A stretch of 64,000 bases of DNA from an uncultured Allomuricauda sp. (GCF_947495325.1 NZ_CANLYK010000001.1:1550001-1614000); one strand, 5' to 3'; positions 51,733 to 61,907 are shown, counted from the first letter of the stretch. A program made the numbers and translations. The notes: generated from the letters alone by a model not told the origin.

Positions 51733-53175
51733 TTATCGTACTAGGGAAAAATGCCTTCTAACCGATCTGGCTACCACAACGCCGGCATCATCTCGATCAT
51801 AGTCCAAACGGAACCAATAATCTGAAGATGGTAATTCCCTACCATTAAATGTCCCATCCCAAACACTACCAGTATCCAATTGTTTTAAAAGTTTTCCATA
51901 GCGGTCAAAAATATAAACGCTTGGTGCGGTCAGCGTTTCAATGCCCAATACATTCCAACTGTCATGTACACCATCACCATTTGGAGTGAAGAACTTTGGA
52001 TATCCAACTACCAAGAAAGGAAGTGCTTCTGTTATACCACAACCATTTTTATCATTGATGATTACCGTGTTTTCACCAGGTGGCACATCAAAAAATTGCG
52101 GGTCATCCTGGAATTCTCCTCCGTTAATGGCGTATTCATAATCACCATCACCCAAAGGAACAATCTCTATATTGTAAGGATCAGTTTGATCACTATTCAC
52201 TAAATCATCAATTACGCGTACTTCGTCCAGTTCTGGAACGCCGTAAAATGTAATAAGAATATCATCTGTTATAATTGTGGCTAAAGTTGTTTCTATGGAC
52301 ACAAAATAACGTCCTGAATTTGGACTGGTAACGGTAAATTCTGTTTCAGCCGGACCAGCGGCAAGAACCTCATCAATAGTCCCGTCATCATCACGATCCA
52401 AAGTCCAAGTAACATTTGCGATATCCGGACCTGCAGGTGAATTTAGAGCGCTCAGCACAATATCTGGGTCGCCTTCACAAGCAATAATGTCCAAACCTAA
52501 AAACTCATCACGTAAAGTACAATCCAATGCAGTATTTTGATCGGCATCCACGGAAGTTCCTGTAAAAGTCAATGCAAAAGGCTCTGCATCTCCATCAAAA
52601 TTGGTATTATAGTTATTTATAAATAGGTAGTAAATCTCTCCTGCAGTTACATCTAGCCATTCATCGTAAGTATTCTGACTTCCTTTTACAAATGGCGCAC
52701 CTAACCTGCCATCAATAGGGTTAACCCCAATTCCGGTAAATCCTGTATCGTTTACTTCGTAATTACAACGTATGGGTTGTGCCGAACCATCACCAATTAT
52801 GGTACAAAAATTTTGCCCCGTGGTTTGGTCAAAAGGGCCATAAAGTGCAAAATCCAACTCTGATGTGAGTATTGTTCCAGAAACAGGAAGGGCCTCAATA
52901 TCGAAACCTATCTGTCCATCTGTTCCAGCCCTAAAAACGTACCATGAAGTATTATTTTCGATATTTGCTGAACTAACACTACCTTTTTCCAAACAGCCAG
53001 ATTGCGTTATCACATCTGGGTCAAAATCATCGATATCACCACTTCCGTCCGTAGTGGACAAAATAGGCGCGTCTGCACATACAGGAATTGCTGTTCTACA
53101 ATCTGGGGAGTTTTGAGCATTTGCTCCAATAGAAACTAAAAATAAACAACAGATAGCGCTAAATAGAGCTCTCAT
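51733..53175 (-). CDS. Secreted protein with type B T9SS sorting domain
   Basis: A 480-residue exported protein (signal peptide ends ANAQ). Residues ~25-210 form a beta-rich domain (ENNTSWYVFRAGTDGQIGF, GEIYYLFINNYNTNFDG) also present in the neighbour. An Ig-like segment follows. The C-terminal ~85 residues are a type B, gliding-motility-associated sorting domain (FFTPNGDGVHDSWNVLG, IFDRYGKLLKQL, LPSSDYWFRLDY, HFSLVR). The protein is therefore sent across the outer membrane by the type IX system. The function of the passenger part is unknown. Confidence 0.9.
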   Translation of the reverse strand: MRALFSAICCLFLVSIGANAQNSPDCRTAIPVCADAPILSTTDGSGDIDDFDPDVITQSGCLEKGSVSSANIENNTSWYVFRAGTDGQIGFDIEALPVSGTILTSELDFALYGPFDQTTGQNFCTIIGDGSAQPIRCNYEVNDTGFTGIGVNPIDGRLGAPFVKGSQNTYDEWLDVTAGEIYYLFINNYNTNFDGDAEPFALTFTGTSVDADQNTALDCTLRDEFLGLDIIACEGDPDIVLSALNSPAGPDIANVTWTLDRDDDGTIDEVLAAGPAETEFTVTSPNSGRYFVSIETTLATIITDDILITFYGVPELDEVRVIDDLVNSDQTDPYNIEIVPLGDGDYEYAINGGEFQDDPQFFDVPPGENTVIINDKNGCGITEALPFLVVGYPKFFTPNGDGVHDSWNVLGIETLTAPSVYIFDRYGKLLKQLDTGSVWDGTFNGRELPSSDYWFRLDYDRDDAGVVVARSVRRHFSLVR

Positions 53176-53289
53176 AGAATTTGGGGCTAAAGGTTATTTT
53201 GTAATCTACCTTGTATAACTGCCCAAAACATGCTTTTAGTATTTTTCAACCGAAAAATAATACAGTTAATCGATAAAATGCACTTTGTG

Positions 53290-55092
53290 CTATCTTCTCA
53301 ACGAAAAATGGTTCTGTAAATATTTAGCGTATGTTCTATTGCCATCAGTATCAATATAGGATAGTTTGAACCAATAATCTGTTGAGGGAAGTGGTTTTCC
53401 ATTAAAGCTTCCATCCCAACCTGCACTAAACTCGGTTAATTCTTTTATGAACTTACCATAGCGGTCATAAATGGTGACTACTGGTGAATTTAATACGGAA
53501 AGACCATCTATATGCCAGGTTTCATTGAGTACATCGCCATTTGGTGAAAAAATAGCTGAGAATCCAACTACAACGATGTCCTCCTCAACCTCTCCGCAGC
53601 CAAATACATCTCTCATCCTAACCGTATGCGTACCGGCGGGAACATCTTCAAAAACACTACTGGATTGATAAGCGCCATCATCCAATTGATATTCAAATTC
53701 CCCAATCGCATCAGTTAGAATACTCACGCTATTGCTGGTTTGAAAACCGTCTATTTCAATATCTGAAATAGATGGTAAGACCGAGCTCTGTACACTCACT
53801 GTTCTATTCTCTATACAGTCTATACCATTGGAAGAGTTAATTACCGTTACGGTATAATCTCCTTCTTGCGTGACCATTATACTTGGGGTAACTTCCCCAG
53901 TGCTCCAAGTATATGTAAAGCTTGGGTTAGGCATGGTCTCCCCTATCTCAACACCTGTTGTATCCTCACAAATAACAATTTCTTCATCAAAGGTTAGTAA
54001 GGGTGTTTCAATGGCGTTAAAAATGAAACTCTCAGAAGCATCATAGCAATCTGGGTTCGCCAGAGATGTTGTTCTCACATAAATAATTTCCTGACCAGGG
54101 TTTTTGGTGTATTCTTTTGGTAATGGATTTATTCCTGCATCTGCATCGAGTTGCGAGCTGTGGTAACTTATCCTATAACTATTGGGGTCTTGCGTTCCAA
54201 GTGCTTCGGAATCTTTTAGCGCCAAATCGAAGATCATATCCTGGGTATGACACATAATCTCATCCGTAACCGTATCAGTAAAAGGTATTTCATTAAAAGC
54301 AACTTGCACATCACTTACAATTGTTTCTGTGGGAGTAGTTACAACAGTACGATAAATACCAGAAGTCATGGTATTGAATATTGGATTGGTAGCTCCCATA
54401 ATTATTGAGAAACCAGAACCTGTATCACTATACCATTCATAGTTGGTTGCACCGACAGTTGTTGCATCTAAAGTAACGGTATCTCCTTGACATGCAGCTA
54501 TTGGAGACCCCAGTAAGTTGCTTACAATGGAGCAATCCAGAGCATCCGTTGGGTTGGTAGTAAAAATTGCACCCGTAAACTGAATGGAAAAACCAGAATT
54601 TACATTGCTGAAATTATTGATAAGAAGGTAATAATCCTCTCCCGCATTAACATCTACCCAGTCTTCAAAATGCACTGAAGTTGCATTTCCCGAAGGGTCT
54701 TCCCCTACACCAATAAAACTGGTCATATCACTATTATCAAAAAAATTGCAACGGATTGGATCTCCCAAACTATTACAATCATTGGCCCTATAAAGTGCAA
54801 AATCCCAATCTTCAGTGCTATCGTGCCCTATATTAAAGCCCAATTGCCCTGAAGCCATTGTTCTAAACCTGTACCATGCAGAGTTTGACTCTATTGACCC
54901 GGAAAGTGACCGCTCTAAACATCCACTTGAAGTCGCACCATTAAAATCATCAGTTCCAAAACCGTTGGCTCCGCCATTAACCGGTGTATTGTTGCAAAGA
55001 GGTATTGCGCTGGCACATTCTTGAGTGACCTGCGAACTTACGATTTGGCAAAACAAAATCGCCACTAAAACTTTCATCATCAGTCTCACCAT
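53290..55092 (-). CDS. Secreted protein with type B T9SS sorting domain (paralogue)
   Basis: A 600-residue paralogue of the preceding gene, read in the same direction. The signal peptide ends VSSQ; the start may be 55092, 55080 or 55077. The N-terminal domain is shared (SNSAWYRFRTMASGQLGFNIG, NAGEDYYLLINNFSN). Ig/PKD-like modules follow (GATNYEWYSDTG, FTYTWSTGEVTPSIMVTQEGDYTVTV). The C-terminus is the type B T9SS sorting domain (IFSPNGDVLNETWHIDG, IYDRYGKFIKEL, PSTDYWFKLSY, NHFSLRR). The pair looks like a tandem duplication with extra modules inserted here. Confidence 0.9.
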   Translation of the reverse strand: MVRLMMKVLVAILFCQIVSSQVTQECASAIPLCNNTPVNGGANGFGTDDFNGATSSGCLERSLSGSIESNSAWYRFRTMASGQLGFNIGHDSTEDWDFALYRANDCNSLGDPIRCNFFDNSDMTSFIGVGEDPSGNATSVHFEDWVDVNAGEDYYLLINNFSNVNSGFSIQFTGAIFTTNPTDALDCSIVSNLLGSPIAACQGDTVTLDATTVGATNYEWYSDTGSGFSIIMGATNPIFNTMTSGIYRTVVTTPTETIVSDVQVAFNEIPFTDTVTDEIMCHTQDMIFDLALKDSEALGTQDPNSYRISYHSSQLDADAGINPLPKEYTKNPGQEIIYVRTTSLANPDCYDASESFIFNAIETPLLTFDEEIVICEDTTGVEIGETMPNPSFTYTWSTGEVTPSIMVTQEGDYTVTVINSSNGIDCIENRTVSVQSSVLPSISDIEIDGFQTSNSVSILTDAIGEFEYQLDDGAYQSSSVFEDVPAGTHTVRMRDVFGCGEVEEDIVVVGFSAIFSPNGDVLNETWHIDGLSVLNSPVVTIYDRYGKFIKELTEFSAGWDGSFNGKPLPSTDYWFKLSYIDTDGNRTYAKYLQNHFSLRR

Positions 55093-55198
55093 AAAAGGCT
55101 GTAGATTTGGATATTATAAAAATAAAATAGCTTTTGCCTTAACAATAATTTATGTTGTCAAACTATATAGACCAGATGTTAAATAGGCTTTTAATGTA

Positions 55199-55206
55199 TA
55201 TCTTTG
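55199..55206 (+). promoter_or_regulatory. Candidate -7 element TATCTTTG before folE
   Basis: TATCTTTG is an exact TAnnTTTG match, 21 bp before the folE ATG (55228). No TTG lies at the usual upstream distance (nearest candidate GTT), so only the -7 box supports it. Confidence 0.4.
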
Positions 55207-55227
55207 CTTTCTTGTAAGAATTAGAAA

Positions 55228-55908
55228 ATGAAACTAAAGCAGGCATTGGAAGAACAATATGAAGAAAGAGGTGACGATCATGTTGGCTCTTCAACCGAAA
55301 CCCCGTTAAGGGAAGATGCTTTTGTATTGAGCGATGAGGAAAAAATTGAAAGAATCCAGAATAGTGTTCGGGAAATTATGTTAACCCTGGGCCTTGACCT
55401 GGATGATGATAGCCTTAACGGTACTCCAAATAGAGTAGCTAAAATGTATGTAAAAGAGATTTTTGGCGGGTTGCATCCCAAAAGAAAACCAAAATCCTCA
55501 ACATTTAAGAATAAATACAAGTATGGAGAAATGTTGGTTGAGAAAAACATTGTTCTCTATTCTACTTGCGAACACCATTTACTCCCAATAATAGGAAGGG
55601 CACATATTGCATATATTTCCAACGGCACAGTAGTAGGCCTTTCCAAAATGAACCGTGTGGTGGATTACTTTGCAAGACGTCCCCAAGTACAGGAAAGATT
55701 GAATATTCAAATAGTAAAAGAACTTCAAAAAGTATTGAATACGGAAGATGTTGCCTGTGTTATAGATGCAAAACACTTATGTGTGAATTCTAGAGGAATA
55801 CGGGACATTGAAAGCAGTACTGTCACGGCAGAATATGGTGGAAAATTTAAGAACGAAACCGTAAAAAGGGAGTTTTTGGACTATATCAACCTAGATACCG
55901 ACTTTTAA
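55228..55908 (+). CDS. folE: GTP cyclohydrolase I
   Basis: A 226-residue enzyme converting GTP to dihydroneopterin triphosphate, the first step of pterin/folate synthesis. TPNRVAKMYVKEIFGGL and VLYSTCEHHLLPIIGRAHIAY contain the zinc Cys/His ligands; VGLSKMNRVVDYFARRPQVQERL and CVIDAKHLCVNSRGI complete the active site. The N-terminal ~35 residues are variable. It heads a run of genes with cysS starting 14 bp later. Confidence 0.97.
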   Translation: MKLKQALEEQYEERGDDHVGSSTETPLREDAFVLSDEEKIERIQNSVREIMLTLGLDLDDDSLNGTPNRVAKMYVKEIFGGLHPKRKPKSSTFKNKYKYGEMLVEKNIVLYSTCEHHLLPIIGRAHIAYISNGTVVGLSKMNRVVDYFARRPQVQERLNIQIVKELQKVLNTEDVACVIDAKHLCVNSRGIRDIESSTVTAEYGGKFKNETVKREFLDYINLDTDF

Positions 55909-55922
55909 TTCCTCGCTTTTAA

Positions 55923-57404
55923 ATGCAACTTTACAAAAACCAAGACCTTAGAGTATACAATTCACTTTCGGGAAAGAAGGAAGTTTTAAAGCCTATAAAT
56001 GAAGGGCATATTGGCATGTATGTTTGTGGACCTACGGTTTACAGCAACGTGCATCTTGGAAATTGCCGTACGTTCATGTCCTTTGATATGATTTTTCGAT
56101 ACTTCAGGCACTTGGGTTTCAAGGTGCGGTATGTGCGTAATATTACAGATGCCGGGCATTTGGAAAACGACTCTGATGATGGCGAGGATAAAATTTCGAA
56201 AAAAGCAAAATTGGAGCAGATTGAACCCATGGAAGTTGTTCAGCGTTACACGGTCGATTTTCATGAAACACTCCAAAAGTTCAATTTTTTGCCCCCAAGT
56301 ATTGAGCCTACGGCCACAGGCCATATTATTGAGCAGATAGAGATTATCAAGGAAATTCTTGAGAAGGGATACGCCTATGAAGTAAACGGTTCTGTTTATT
56401 TTGATGTATTGAAGTTCAATGAAACGAATGAGTATGGTAAACTTAGCGGGAGAAAGCTGGAAGATATGGTTGCCAATACCCGTGAGCTTACCGCACAGGA
56501 TGAAAAACGAAATCCGCAAGATTTTGCCCTTTGGAAAAAAGCCGAACCACAACATATTATGAGATGGCCTTCGCCCTGGGGCGACGGTTTTCCTGGCTGG
56601 CATTTGGAATGTACCGCAATGAGCACCAAATATTTAGGAGAGACTTTTGATATACATGGTGGCGGAATGGATTTAAAATTCCCACATCATGAATGTGAAA
56701 TTGCCCAAGCAGAGGCCAGCAGGGGAAAATCACCCGTTAAATATTGGCTGCATGCCAATATGTTGACCCTAAACGGCAAAAAAATGTCGAAATCAACAGG
56801 AAACAATATCTATCCTTCTGAGATTTTTAGTGGTGACAACGATATACTCAGTAAAGCCTATGCACCATCGGTTGTTCGGTTTTTTATGATGCAAGCACAT
56901 TACACCAGTATTTTGGATTTAAGTGATGATGCATTGCTGGCTTCCGAAAAAGGATACAATAGGTTGATGGATGGAATAAATGGCATTGAAAAAATCAGCA
57001 TAGGAGCTACATCGGATTTTGACATAAGGGCATGGCAACAAAAATGTTACGAAGCCATGAACGATGATTTTAACACGCCAATTCTTATTGCCAATCTTTT
57101 TGAGGCCATAAAACACATCAATCTAATAAAGGAAGGAAAAGAGAGTATTACACAAGAGGATAAAGCTCTATTGCAAAAAACCATGAGCAACTTTGTTCAT
57201 GATATTCTTGGGTTGGAGAATCAATCAAACACAAAAGATGATTCCAATGCATTAAACGGGGTTATGGATTTGTTGATCGAACTTCGAAACGAAGCACGGG
57301 CCAATAAAGATTTTGCCACTTCCGACAAAATCAGGGATGAGCTTACGGCTTTGGGCATTCAGCTGAAAGATGGGAAAGATGGGACTACATTCAGCGTAAA
57401 CTAG
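55923..57404 (+). CDS. cysS: Cysteinyl-tRNA synthetase
   Basis: A 493-residue class I synthetase. [15 protein letters not shown] carries the HIGH-type motif and a zinc Cys. [10 protein letters not shown] and [13 protein letters not shown] supply other zinc ligands. KKMSKSTGN is the KMSKS loop. A DALR-like helical domain forms the C-terminus. The length is normal. Confidence 0.98.
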   Translation: MQLYKNQDLRVYNSLSGKKEVLKPINEGHIGMYVCGPTVYSNVHLGNCRTFMSFDMIFRYFRHLGFKVRYVRNITDAGHLENDSDDGEDKISKKAKLEQIEPMEVVQRYTVDFHETLQKFNFLPPSIEPTATGHIIEQIEIIKEILEKGYAYEVNGSVYFDVLKFNETNEYGKLSGRKLEDMVANTRELTAQDEKRNPQDFALWKKAEPQHIMRWPSPWGDGFPGWHLECTAMSTKYLGETFDIHGGGMDLKFPHHECEIAQAEASRGKSPVKYWLHANMLTLNGKKMSKSTGNNIYPSEIFSGDNDILSKAYAPSVVRFFMMQAHYTSILDLSDDALLASEKGYNRLMDGINGIEKISIGATSDFDIRAWQQKCYEAMNDDFNTPILIANLFEAIKHINLIKEGKESITQEDKALLQKTMSNFVHDILGLENQSNTKDDSNALNGVMDLLIELRNEARANKDFATSDKIRDELTALGIQLKDGKDGTTFSVN

Positions 57405-57436
57405 TTGTTTTAAACTTTGAAGTGAATTAAAAGGGA

Positions 57437-57664
57437 ATGACAGTAAAAAAAATTCTTATCGCTCCTTTTGTTCTTTTGGTAAGACTCTATCAACTTTTAA
57501 TTTCGCCTTATACTCCGGCAACGTGTCGGTATTCTCCAACATGTTCAGCCTATACCTTGGAAGCACTTAAAAAACATGGGCTCTTCAAAGGCGGTTGGTT
57601 ATCCTTAAAACGAATCTTTAGCTGTAATCCTTGGGGTGGAAAAGGGTATGATCCCGTTCCTTAG
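57437..57664 (+). CDS. yidD: Membrane protein insertion efficiency factor YidD
   Basis: A 75-residue protein with an amphipathic N-terminal helix and the diagnostic cysteine-rich core: [20 protein letters not shown] and then [17 protein letters not shown]. It supports YidC/Sec insertion of inner-membrane proteins. It lies 32 bp after cysS. Confidence 0.96.
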   Translation: MTVKKILIAPFVLLVRLYQLLISPYTPATCRYSPTCSAYTLEALKKHGLFKGGWLSLKRIFSCNPWGGKGYDPVP

Positions 57665-57784
57665 GAAAATACAGGTTCATACTTTTGAATATTGAACTCT
57701 TTTGAACACCAACTTATCCAAAATCTAACGTCCAATACCCAAGGTCTAACTTCTATTTATTTATCTTAGTCCAAAATTTTATAC

Positions 57785-58753
57785 ATGTATTTCCTAGGCT
57801 TTAACTGGAATCCAGATGGTACGTTACTAAAACTCGGATTCATACAGATTAAATATTACAACTTACTCTGGATAGCGGCCTTTGTTGCCGGCTGGTTTAT
57901 TATGAAACGTATCTTTTTGAATGAGAAAAAGTCCATGGAGAAATTGGATTCACTCTTTATTCATGCAGTGGTATCCATTATGCTCGGGGCTCGTTTGGGA
58001 CATGTCTTTTTTTATGACTGGGATTACTATAAAAACCATTTGGTAGAAATATTATTACCTATTCGGGAAAGTTCTGACGGGTCTTTGTTTGGTTTTATAA
58101 ATGGGTATGAATTCACCGGTTTTACGGGTCTTGCCAGCCATGGGGCCACTATTGCCGCAATAATTGGCGTCTGGTTATACTGTCGAAAATGGAAGGACAT
58201 AAAATTTTTGTGGTTATTGGATAGAATGGTGGTTGCTTCTGCAATTGGAACCGCTTTTGTTCGAATTGGAAACTTTTTCAACTCAGAAATCAACGGAAAA
58301 ATAGTGGATAAATCTTTTGCCCTAGCTACCCGTTTTATTAGAGATTCAGATGATATGCCCACCTATAAGGCCATGGGCATTACTAAAGAAAAAACAGCTA
58401 GTGCAGCTTACAAAGCAATTGAAAATAACCCTGAGTTTGCAAGCGTTTTGGAAACTATACCTTATAGGCATCCTGCTCAATTGTACGAAGGTGTTTGTTA
58501 CATTTTTGTTTTTTTGGCTTTGTATTTTTTATATTGGAAAACGGACAAGAAGGATAAAGTTGGGTATTTGTTTGGAGTCTTCATGGTTGGTTTATGGACG
58601 GTTCGCTTTTTTGTTGAATACTTCAAAAAAAGCCAGGGAGGATTTGAAGATGCATTGGGGACTTTTACAACTGGGCAGTGGCTAAGTATTCCTATGATCC
58701 TTGTTGGTCTATACTTCATGTTTAGACCTGTTCCATCAAAAATTGCTCAATAA
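57785..58753 (+). CDS. lgt: Prolipoprotein diacylglyceryl transferase
   Basis: A 322-residue inner-membrane enzyme that attaches diacylglycerol to the lipobox cysteine of prolipoproteins, relevant to the many lipoproteins in this window. Motifs: GARLGHVFFYDW, FTGLASHGATIAAI (catalytic-region His), AFVRIGNFFNSEI (Lgt signature) and YRHPAQLYEG. An extra stretch of ~50 residues between the signature and the C-terminal motif (about 185-230) is typical of Bacteroidota Lgt. The TAA overlaps the ATG of the next gene by one base. Confidence 0.97.
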   Translation: MYFLGFNWNPDGTLLKLGFIQIKYYNLLWIAAFVAGWFIMKRIFLNEKKSMEKLDSLFIHAVVSIMLGARLGHVFFYDWDYYKNHLVEILLPIRESSDGSLFGFINGYEFTGFTGLASHGATIAAIIGVWLYCRKWKDIKFLWLLDRMVVASAIGTAFVRIGNFFNSEINGKIVDKSFALATRFIRDSDDMPTYKAMGITKEKTASAAYKAIENNPEFASVLETIPYRHPAQLYEGVCYIFVFLALYFLYWKTDKKDKVGYLFGVFMVGLWTVRFFVEYFKKSQGGFEDALGTFTTGQWLSIPMILVGLYFMFRPVPSKIAQ

Positions 58754-59235
58754 TGCGGATACTAGTTGCCCTTTTTATTGGTTCCGTACTTTTATTGGGT
58801 TCTTGTAAAACAGATTCCAAGAAAGAAATTAAAACCGAAACCATAAGTTTTACCAAGGAAGGTGAGCTTACTATTCTAAAACAGGAAACAGATTCCTTAA
58901 CGGCACTTTTCAATATTGAAATTGCTGAATCGGAGTACGAAACCCAAACTGGATTAATGTACCGTGAATCCATGGAAGAAAACCAAGGAATGCTATTTAT
59001 ATTTCCGGATGTTGCCATGCATTCCTTTTACATGAAAAACACGCAATTTCCGTTGGACATCATTTATATTGATGAAAATCTGAAGATTGCCAGTTTTCAA
59101 AAAGATGCAAAACCATATAATGAATCGGGACTTTCCTCAAAAGTTCCAGTAAAGTATGTTTTCGAAATCAATGCGGGGCTTTCGGAAAAACTAGGATTGG
59201 AAATTGGTGATGTTGTCTCTTTTACAAAAGAATAA
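58753..59235 (+). CDS. DUF192 lipoprotein
   Basis: A 160-residue lipoprotein (lipobox LGSC) with the DUF192 domain: AESEYETQTGLMYRESMEENQGMLFIFP (split segment), HSFYMKNTQFPLDIIYID and LSEKLGLEIGDVV. It is a small beta-barrel-like fold of unknown function. It starts on the last base of lgt and ends directly before the GNAT gene, so the three are one unit. Confidence 0.92.
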   Translation: MRILVALFIGSVLLLGSCKTDSKKEIKTETISFTKEGELTILKQETDSLTALFNIEIAESEYETQTGLMYRESMEENQGMLFIFPDVAMHSFYMKNTQFPLDIIYIDENLKIASFQKDAKPYNESGLSSKVPVKYVFEINAGLSEKLGLEIGDVVSFTKE

Positions 59236-59760
59236 ATGCCCAAGTATCTACTAGAAGGTGAAACCTCAAATCGATTGCAGTTTCGAAAAATAACACAATC
59301 GGATTTCGATAGTTGGCTACCTTTTTATCACAATCCATTATCTACCCAATATTGGGATGGTTTACCATCGGACCCAATAAAAGCCTGCAAAGAACAGTTT
59401 GATAAGGTTTTTGAGAGATACGAAAAAGGGCTTGGCGGAATGAACGCTCTAGTTTTAAAAGAGACACAACAATTAATTGGTATTTGTGGTCTTTTGGTTC
59501 AAACTGTTGATGAAATTGAGGAACTGGAGATTGGTTATTCCATTTTACCGGAGTTCTGGCTACAAGGTTTTGCAATCGAGGCAGCCCAAAAGTGCAAGGA
59601 CTTCGCCTTTGAAAATAATTTTACAAAATCCTTGGTATCCATAATACATATTGATAATGTGCCTTCACAAAAAGTAGCGCTCAAAAATGGAATGCATTTG
59701 GACAAAACCACTACCTACAAAGACAATCCCGTTCATATTTTTAGGGTAAATCAAGGATAA
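59236..59760 (+). CDS. GNAT acetyltransferase (RimJ/RimL-like)
   Basis: A 174-residue N-acetyltransferase. RLQFRKITQSDFDSWLPF, LIGICGLLVQ, LEIGYSILPEFWLQGFAIEAAQ (acetyl-CoA-binding motif A region) and SQKVALKNGM (motif B) are typical of the Acetyltransf_3 type. The substrate is unknown. It starts right after the DUF192 stop. Confidence 0.9.
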   Translation: MPKYLLEGETSNRLQFRKITQSDFDSWLPFYHNPLSTQYWDGLPSDPIKACKEQFDKVFERYEKGLGGMNALVLKETQQLIGICGLLVQTVDEIEELEIGYSILPEFWLQGFAIEAAQKCKDFAFENNFTKSLVSIIHIDNVPSQKVALKNGMHLDKTTTYKDNPVHIFRVNQG

Positions 59761-59807
59761 TCTTTATTTTCAAATTTCCTTAATCCCATTCTGGATTTAT
59801 TATTTGA

Positions 59808-61064
59808 ATGAATCAGCCTAAAAACTACGCTATACTGATCAGCAATACATCGCAAACTAAAAGTTTGGCGCATGACTTATTGAGTGATTCAATTATTGAG
59901 GGTTTTGAAGAATTACACAACAAAAAAGGGTTTCTTTTTGCAAGATCTGAGATCAATCGTTTCATGGATGAAGAAGAACGTCACGATTTTAAAATTCTTA
60001 CCAAAAACACATCTCAATCTTTAAAATCAATGAGTAGTGGGGAACAGAAAAAAGCCCTGCTCCACCATTTGCTTCATCAAAAACCCGATTATTTGGTTTT
60101 GGTAAATCCATTTGACAATCTTGATGTTGGCACCCAAGATTATTTAAAGGAAAAATTAAGGTCAATCTCCAAGACAACAATCTTGGTTCAATTGATAAAT
60201 AGATTGGATGATATTTTACCGTCAACCACAGACTTCTTTACAGTAGAGGATAACAAACTATTCAAGTATGAATCTTCAAAAGCTTTTTGGGGAGCAAATA
60301 CAAAAACATCTTCGCATTTTACAGATGCAATTCCACCACCTATTGATTCAATAAAAACTGGTAGTGAATTGATCAAGTTCAATAAAGTATCTGTCAGTTT
60401 TGATGGGCGCCAAGTTTTGGACAATATCAGTTGGACCATAAAAAAAGGGGAGTTTTGGCAACTCATCGGTCCCAATGGAAGCGGAAAAACCACCTTGCTC
60501 TCCATGATTATTGGAGATAGTCATAAAGGGTATGGGCAAGACCTTACGTTATTTGGACAAAAAAAGGGAAGTGGGGAAAGTGTTTGGGACCTAAAGAAAA
60601 AAATTGGCTACTTCACTCCTGCCATGATGGATAAATTTAGTGGGTATCATTCCTTGGAAAATATGATGATATCTGGTTTCTATGATTCCATTGGACTTTA
60701 CAATAACCCTACCGATCAGAAAAAACGTTTATCTGGTCTCTGGTTAAAACTTTTGGGGTTTTACGAAAAGAGGAATATTCAATTTTTGGAGCTTACCGCA
60801 GGTGAAAAAAGATTGGTTATGACAGCAAGGGCCATGGTCAAACACCCTCCTCTTCTTATTTTGGATGAGCCCACCGCAGGACTGGATGATGCAAATGCGC
60901 GTTTATTTATTGATCTTGTCAATAAGATTTCTAAGGAAAGTGAAACTGCAATTGTGTTTGTTTCCCATAGAAAGGAAGTTGGGTTACAACCACAATTTGA
61001 CTATATTTTGAAGATGAACACTACAGGTTCAACCGGTAAAGCAAAAAATCATGCGGATAGTTGA
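59808..61064 (+). CDS. Tandem ABC ATPase (ModF-like) with degenerate first half
   Basis: A 418-residue soluble protein. The N-terminal half (1-165) keeps a signature-like SMSSGEQKKALL and a Walker-B-like DYLVLVNPFDNLD but has no Walker A. The second half (~190-405) is complete: LIGPNGSGKTTLL, ELTAGEKRLVMTARAM, LLILDEPTAGLD and VFVSHRKE. The layout matches ModF/PhrA-type ABC proteins, which lack membrane domains. No permease gene is adjacent. The last 14 bp overlap the next GNAT gene. Confidence 0.9.
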   Translation: MNQPKNYAILISNTSQTKSLAHDLLSDSIIEGFEELHNKKGFLFARSEINRFMDEEERHDFKILTKNTSQSLKSMSSGEQKKALLHHLLHQKPDYLVLVNPFDNLDVGTQDYLKEKLRSISKTTILVQLINRLDDILPSTTDFFTVEDNKLFKYESSKAFWGANTKTSSHFTDAIPPPIDSIKTGSELIKFNKVSVSFDGRQVLDNISWTIKKGEFWQLIGPNGSGKTTLLSMIIGDSHKGYGQDLTLFGQKKGSGESVWDLKKKIGYFTPAMMDKFSGYHSLENMMISGFYDSIGLYNNPTDQKKRLSGLWLKLLGFYEKRNIQFLELTAGEKRLVMTARAMVKHPPLLILDEPTAGLDDANARLFIDLVNKISKESETAIVFVSHRKEVGLQPQFDYILKMNTTGSTGKAKNHADS

Positions 61065-61566
61065 AGCTACCATAACCGAGGCAACATACATTGCACTTTT
61101 GGCCAGAATAACTTTTGTAGAAACTTTTGGCCACTTTTTTAGGGATAAAAAGGACTTGGAGGAGTATTTGGACCAAACTTTTGGTGTCCAAAAAATTCGC
61201 AATAGCATTGAAAAGCCCAACAATATTTTTTGGCTTGCTTATATTGATGAACTTCCGGTTGGGTACGCTAAATTGAAGCTGAGTTCCCCTTCAAAATTCA
61301 TAGCTTCCAAAAACGTCTGTCAACTTCAAAAAATATACGTTCTGAAAGACTTTCTTTCCAAGAAAGTTGGTCGCTCGCTGCAAGATGAACTATTTAAAAA
61401 GGCATCTGAGAGCAAACGGGAAAAAATTTGGTTATCCGTATTAAAAGAAAACACCCGTGCCATAAAGTTTTACCATAAAAATGGTTTTGAGACCATAGGT
61501 GACCATGATTTCCAAATAGGAAAGGAACATTTTGAGTTTCAAGCAATGGCAAAGAATTTAATATAA
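61051..61566 (+). CDS. GNAT acetyltransferase
   Basis: A 171-residue N-acetyltransferase with RIVEATITEATYIALLARITFVETF, the binding segment CQLQKIYVLKDFLSKKVGRSLQDEL and the motif-B NTRAIKFYHKNGFETIGDHDFQIG. This resembles PaiA/spermidine-acetyltransferase-like enzymes. It overlaps the ABC ATPase gene by 14 bp, so expression is coupled. The substrate is unknown. Confidence 0.9.
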   Translation: MRIVEATITEATYIALLARITFVETFGHFFRDKKDLEEYLDQTFGVQKIRNSIEKPNNIFWLAYIDELPVGYAKLKLSSPSKFIASKNVCQLQKIYVLKDFLSKKVGRSLQDELFKKASESKREKIWLSVLKENTRAIKFYHKNGFETIGDHDFQIGKEHFEFQAMAKNLI

Positions 61567-61576
61567 ATTTGAAAGG

Positions 61577-61900
61577 ATGCGCAAAGAAGTATTAAAAATA
61601 TATGATGAGTTGGTGGCAGCCAACCCCAACTTCCCCAGAAAGGGCAAAACAATGCCCTATACATCTGCCAATGGGTATATGTTCTCACTCTTTAACAAGG
61701 CCGGAGAGTTGGGTATTCGACTTTCCAAGAAGGATACCGAAGCATTTGATACTGCTTTTGGGGCCAAGCCATTTATATCTTATGGAGCTACCATGCGGGA
61801 GTATGTCCTAATCCCAAAATCTCTTTTAGAAGATAGAGAAACACTGGGAGAATACCTCCAGAAGGGATATGAGTACGTTATGTCTTTACCTCCTAAATAG
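61577..61900 (+). CDS. TfoX/Sxy N-terminal-like small protein
   Basis: A 107-residue protein resembling the TfoX N-terminal/MmcQ-like fold (GKTMPYTSANGYMFSLFNKAGELGIRLS, FISYGATMREYVLIP). In gamma-proteobacteria such domains belong to competence regulators. Here it is a stand-alone domain of unknown role. It follows the GNAT gene by 10 bp. Confidence 0.8.
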   Translation: MRKEVLKIYDELVAANPNFPRKGKTMPYTSANGYMFSLFNKAGELGIRLSKKDTEAFDTAFGAKPFISYGATMREYVLIPKSLLEDRETLGEYLQKGYEYVMSLPPK

Positions 61901-61907
61901 ACCTTCT

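Noticed and set aside
55986..56603. 205-residue minus-strand open frame
   Set aside because: Fully antisense to cysS, whose motifs are complete; no family resemblance.
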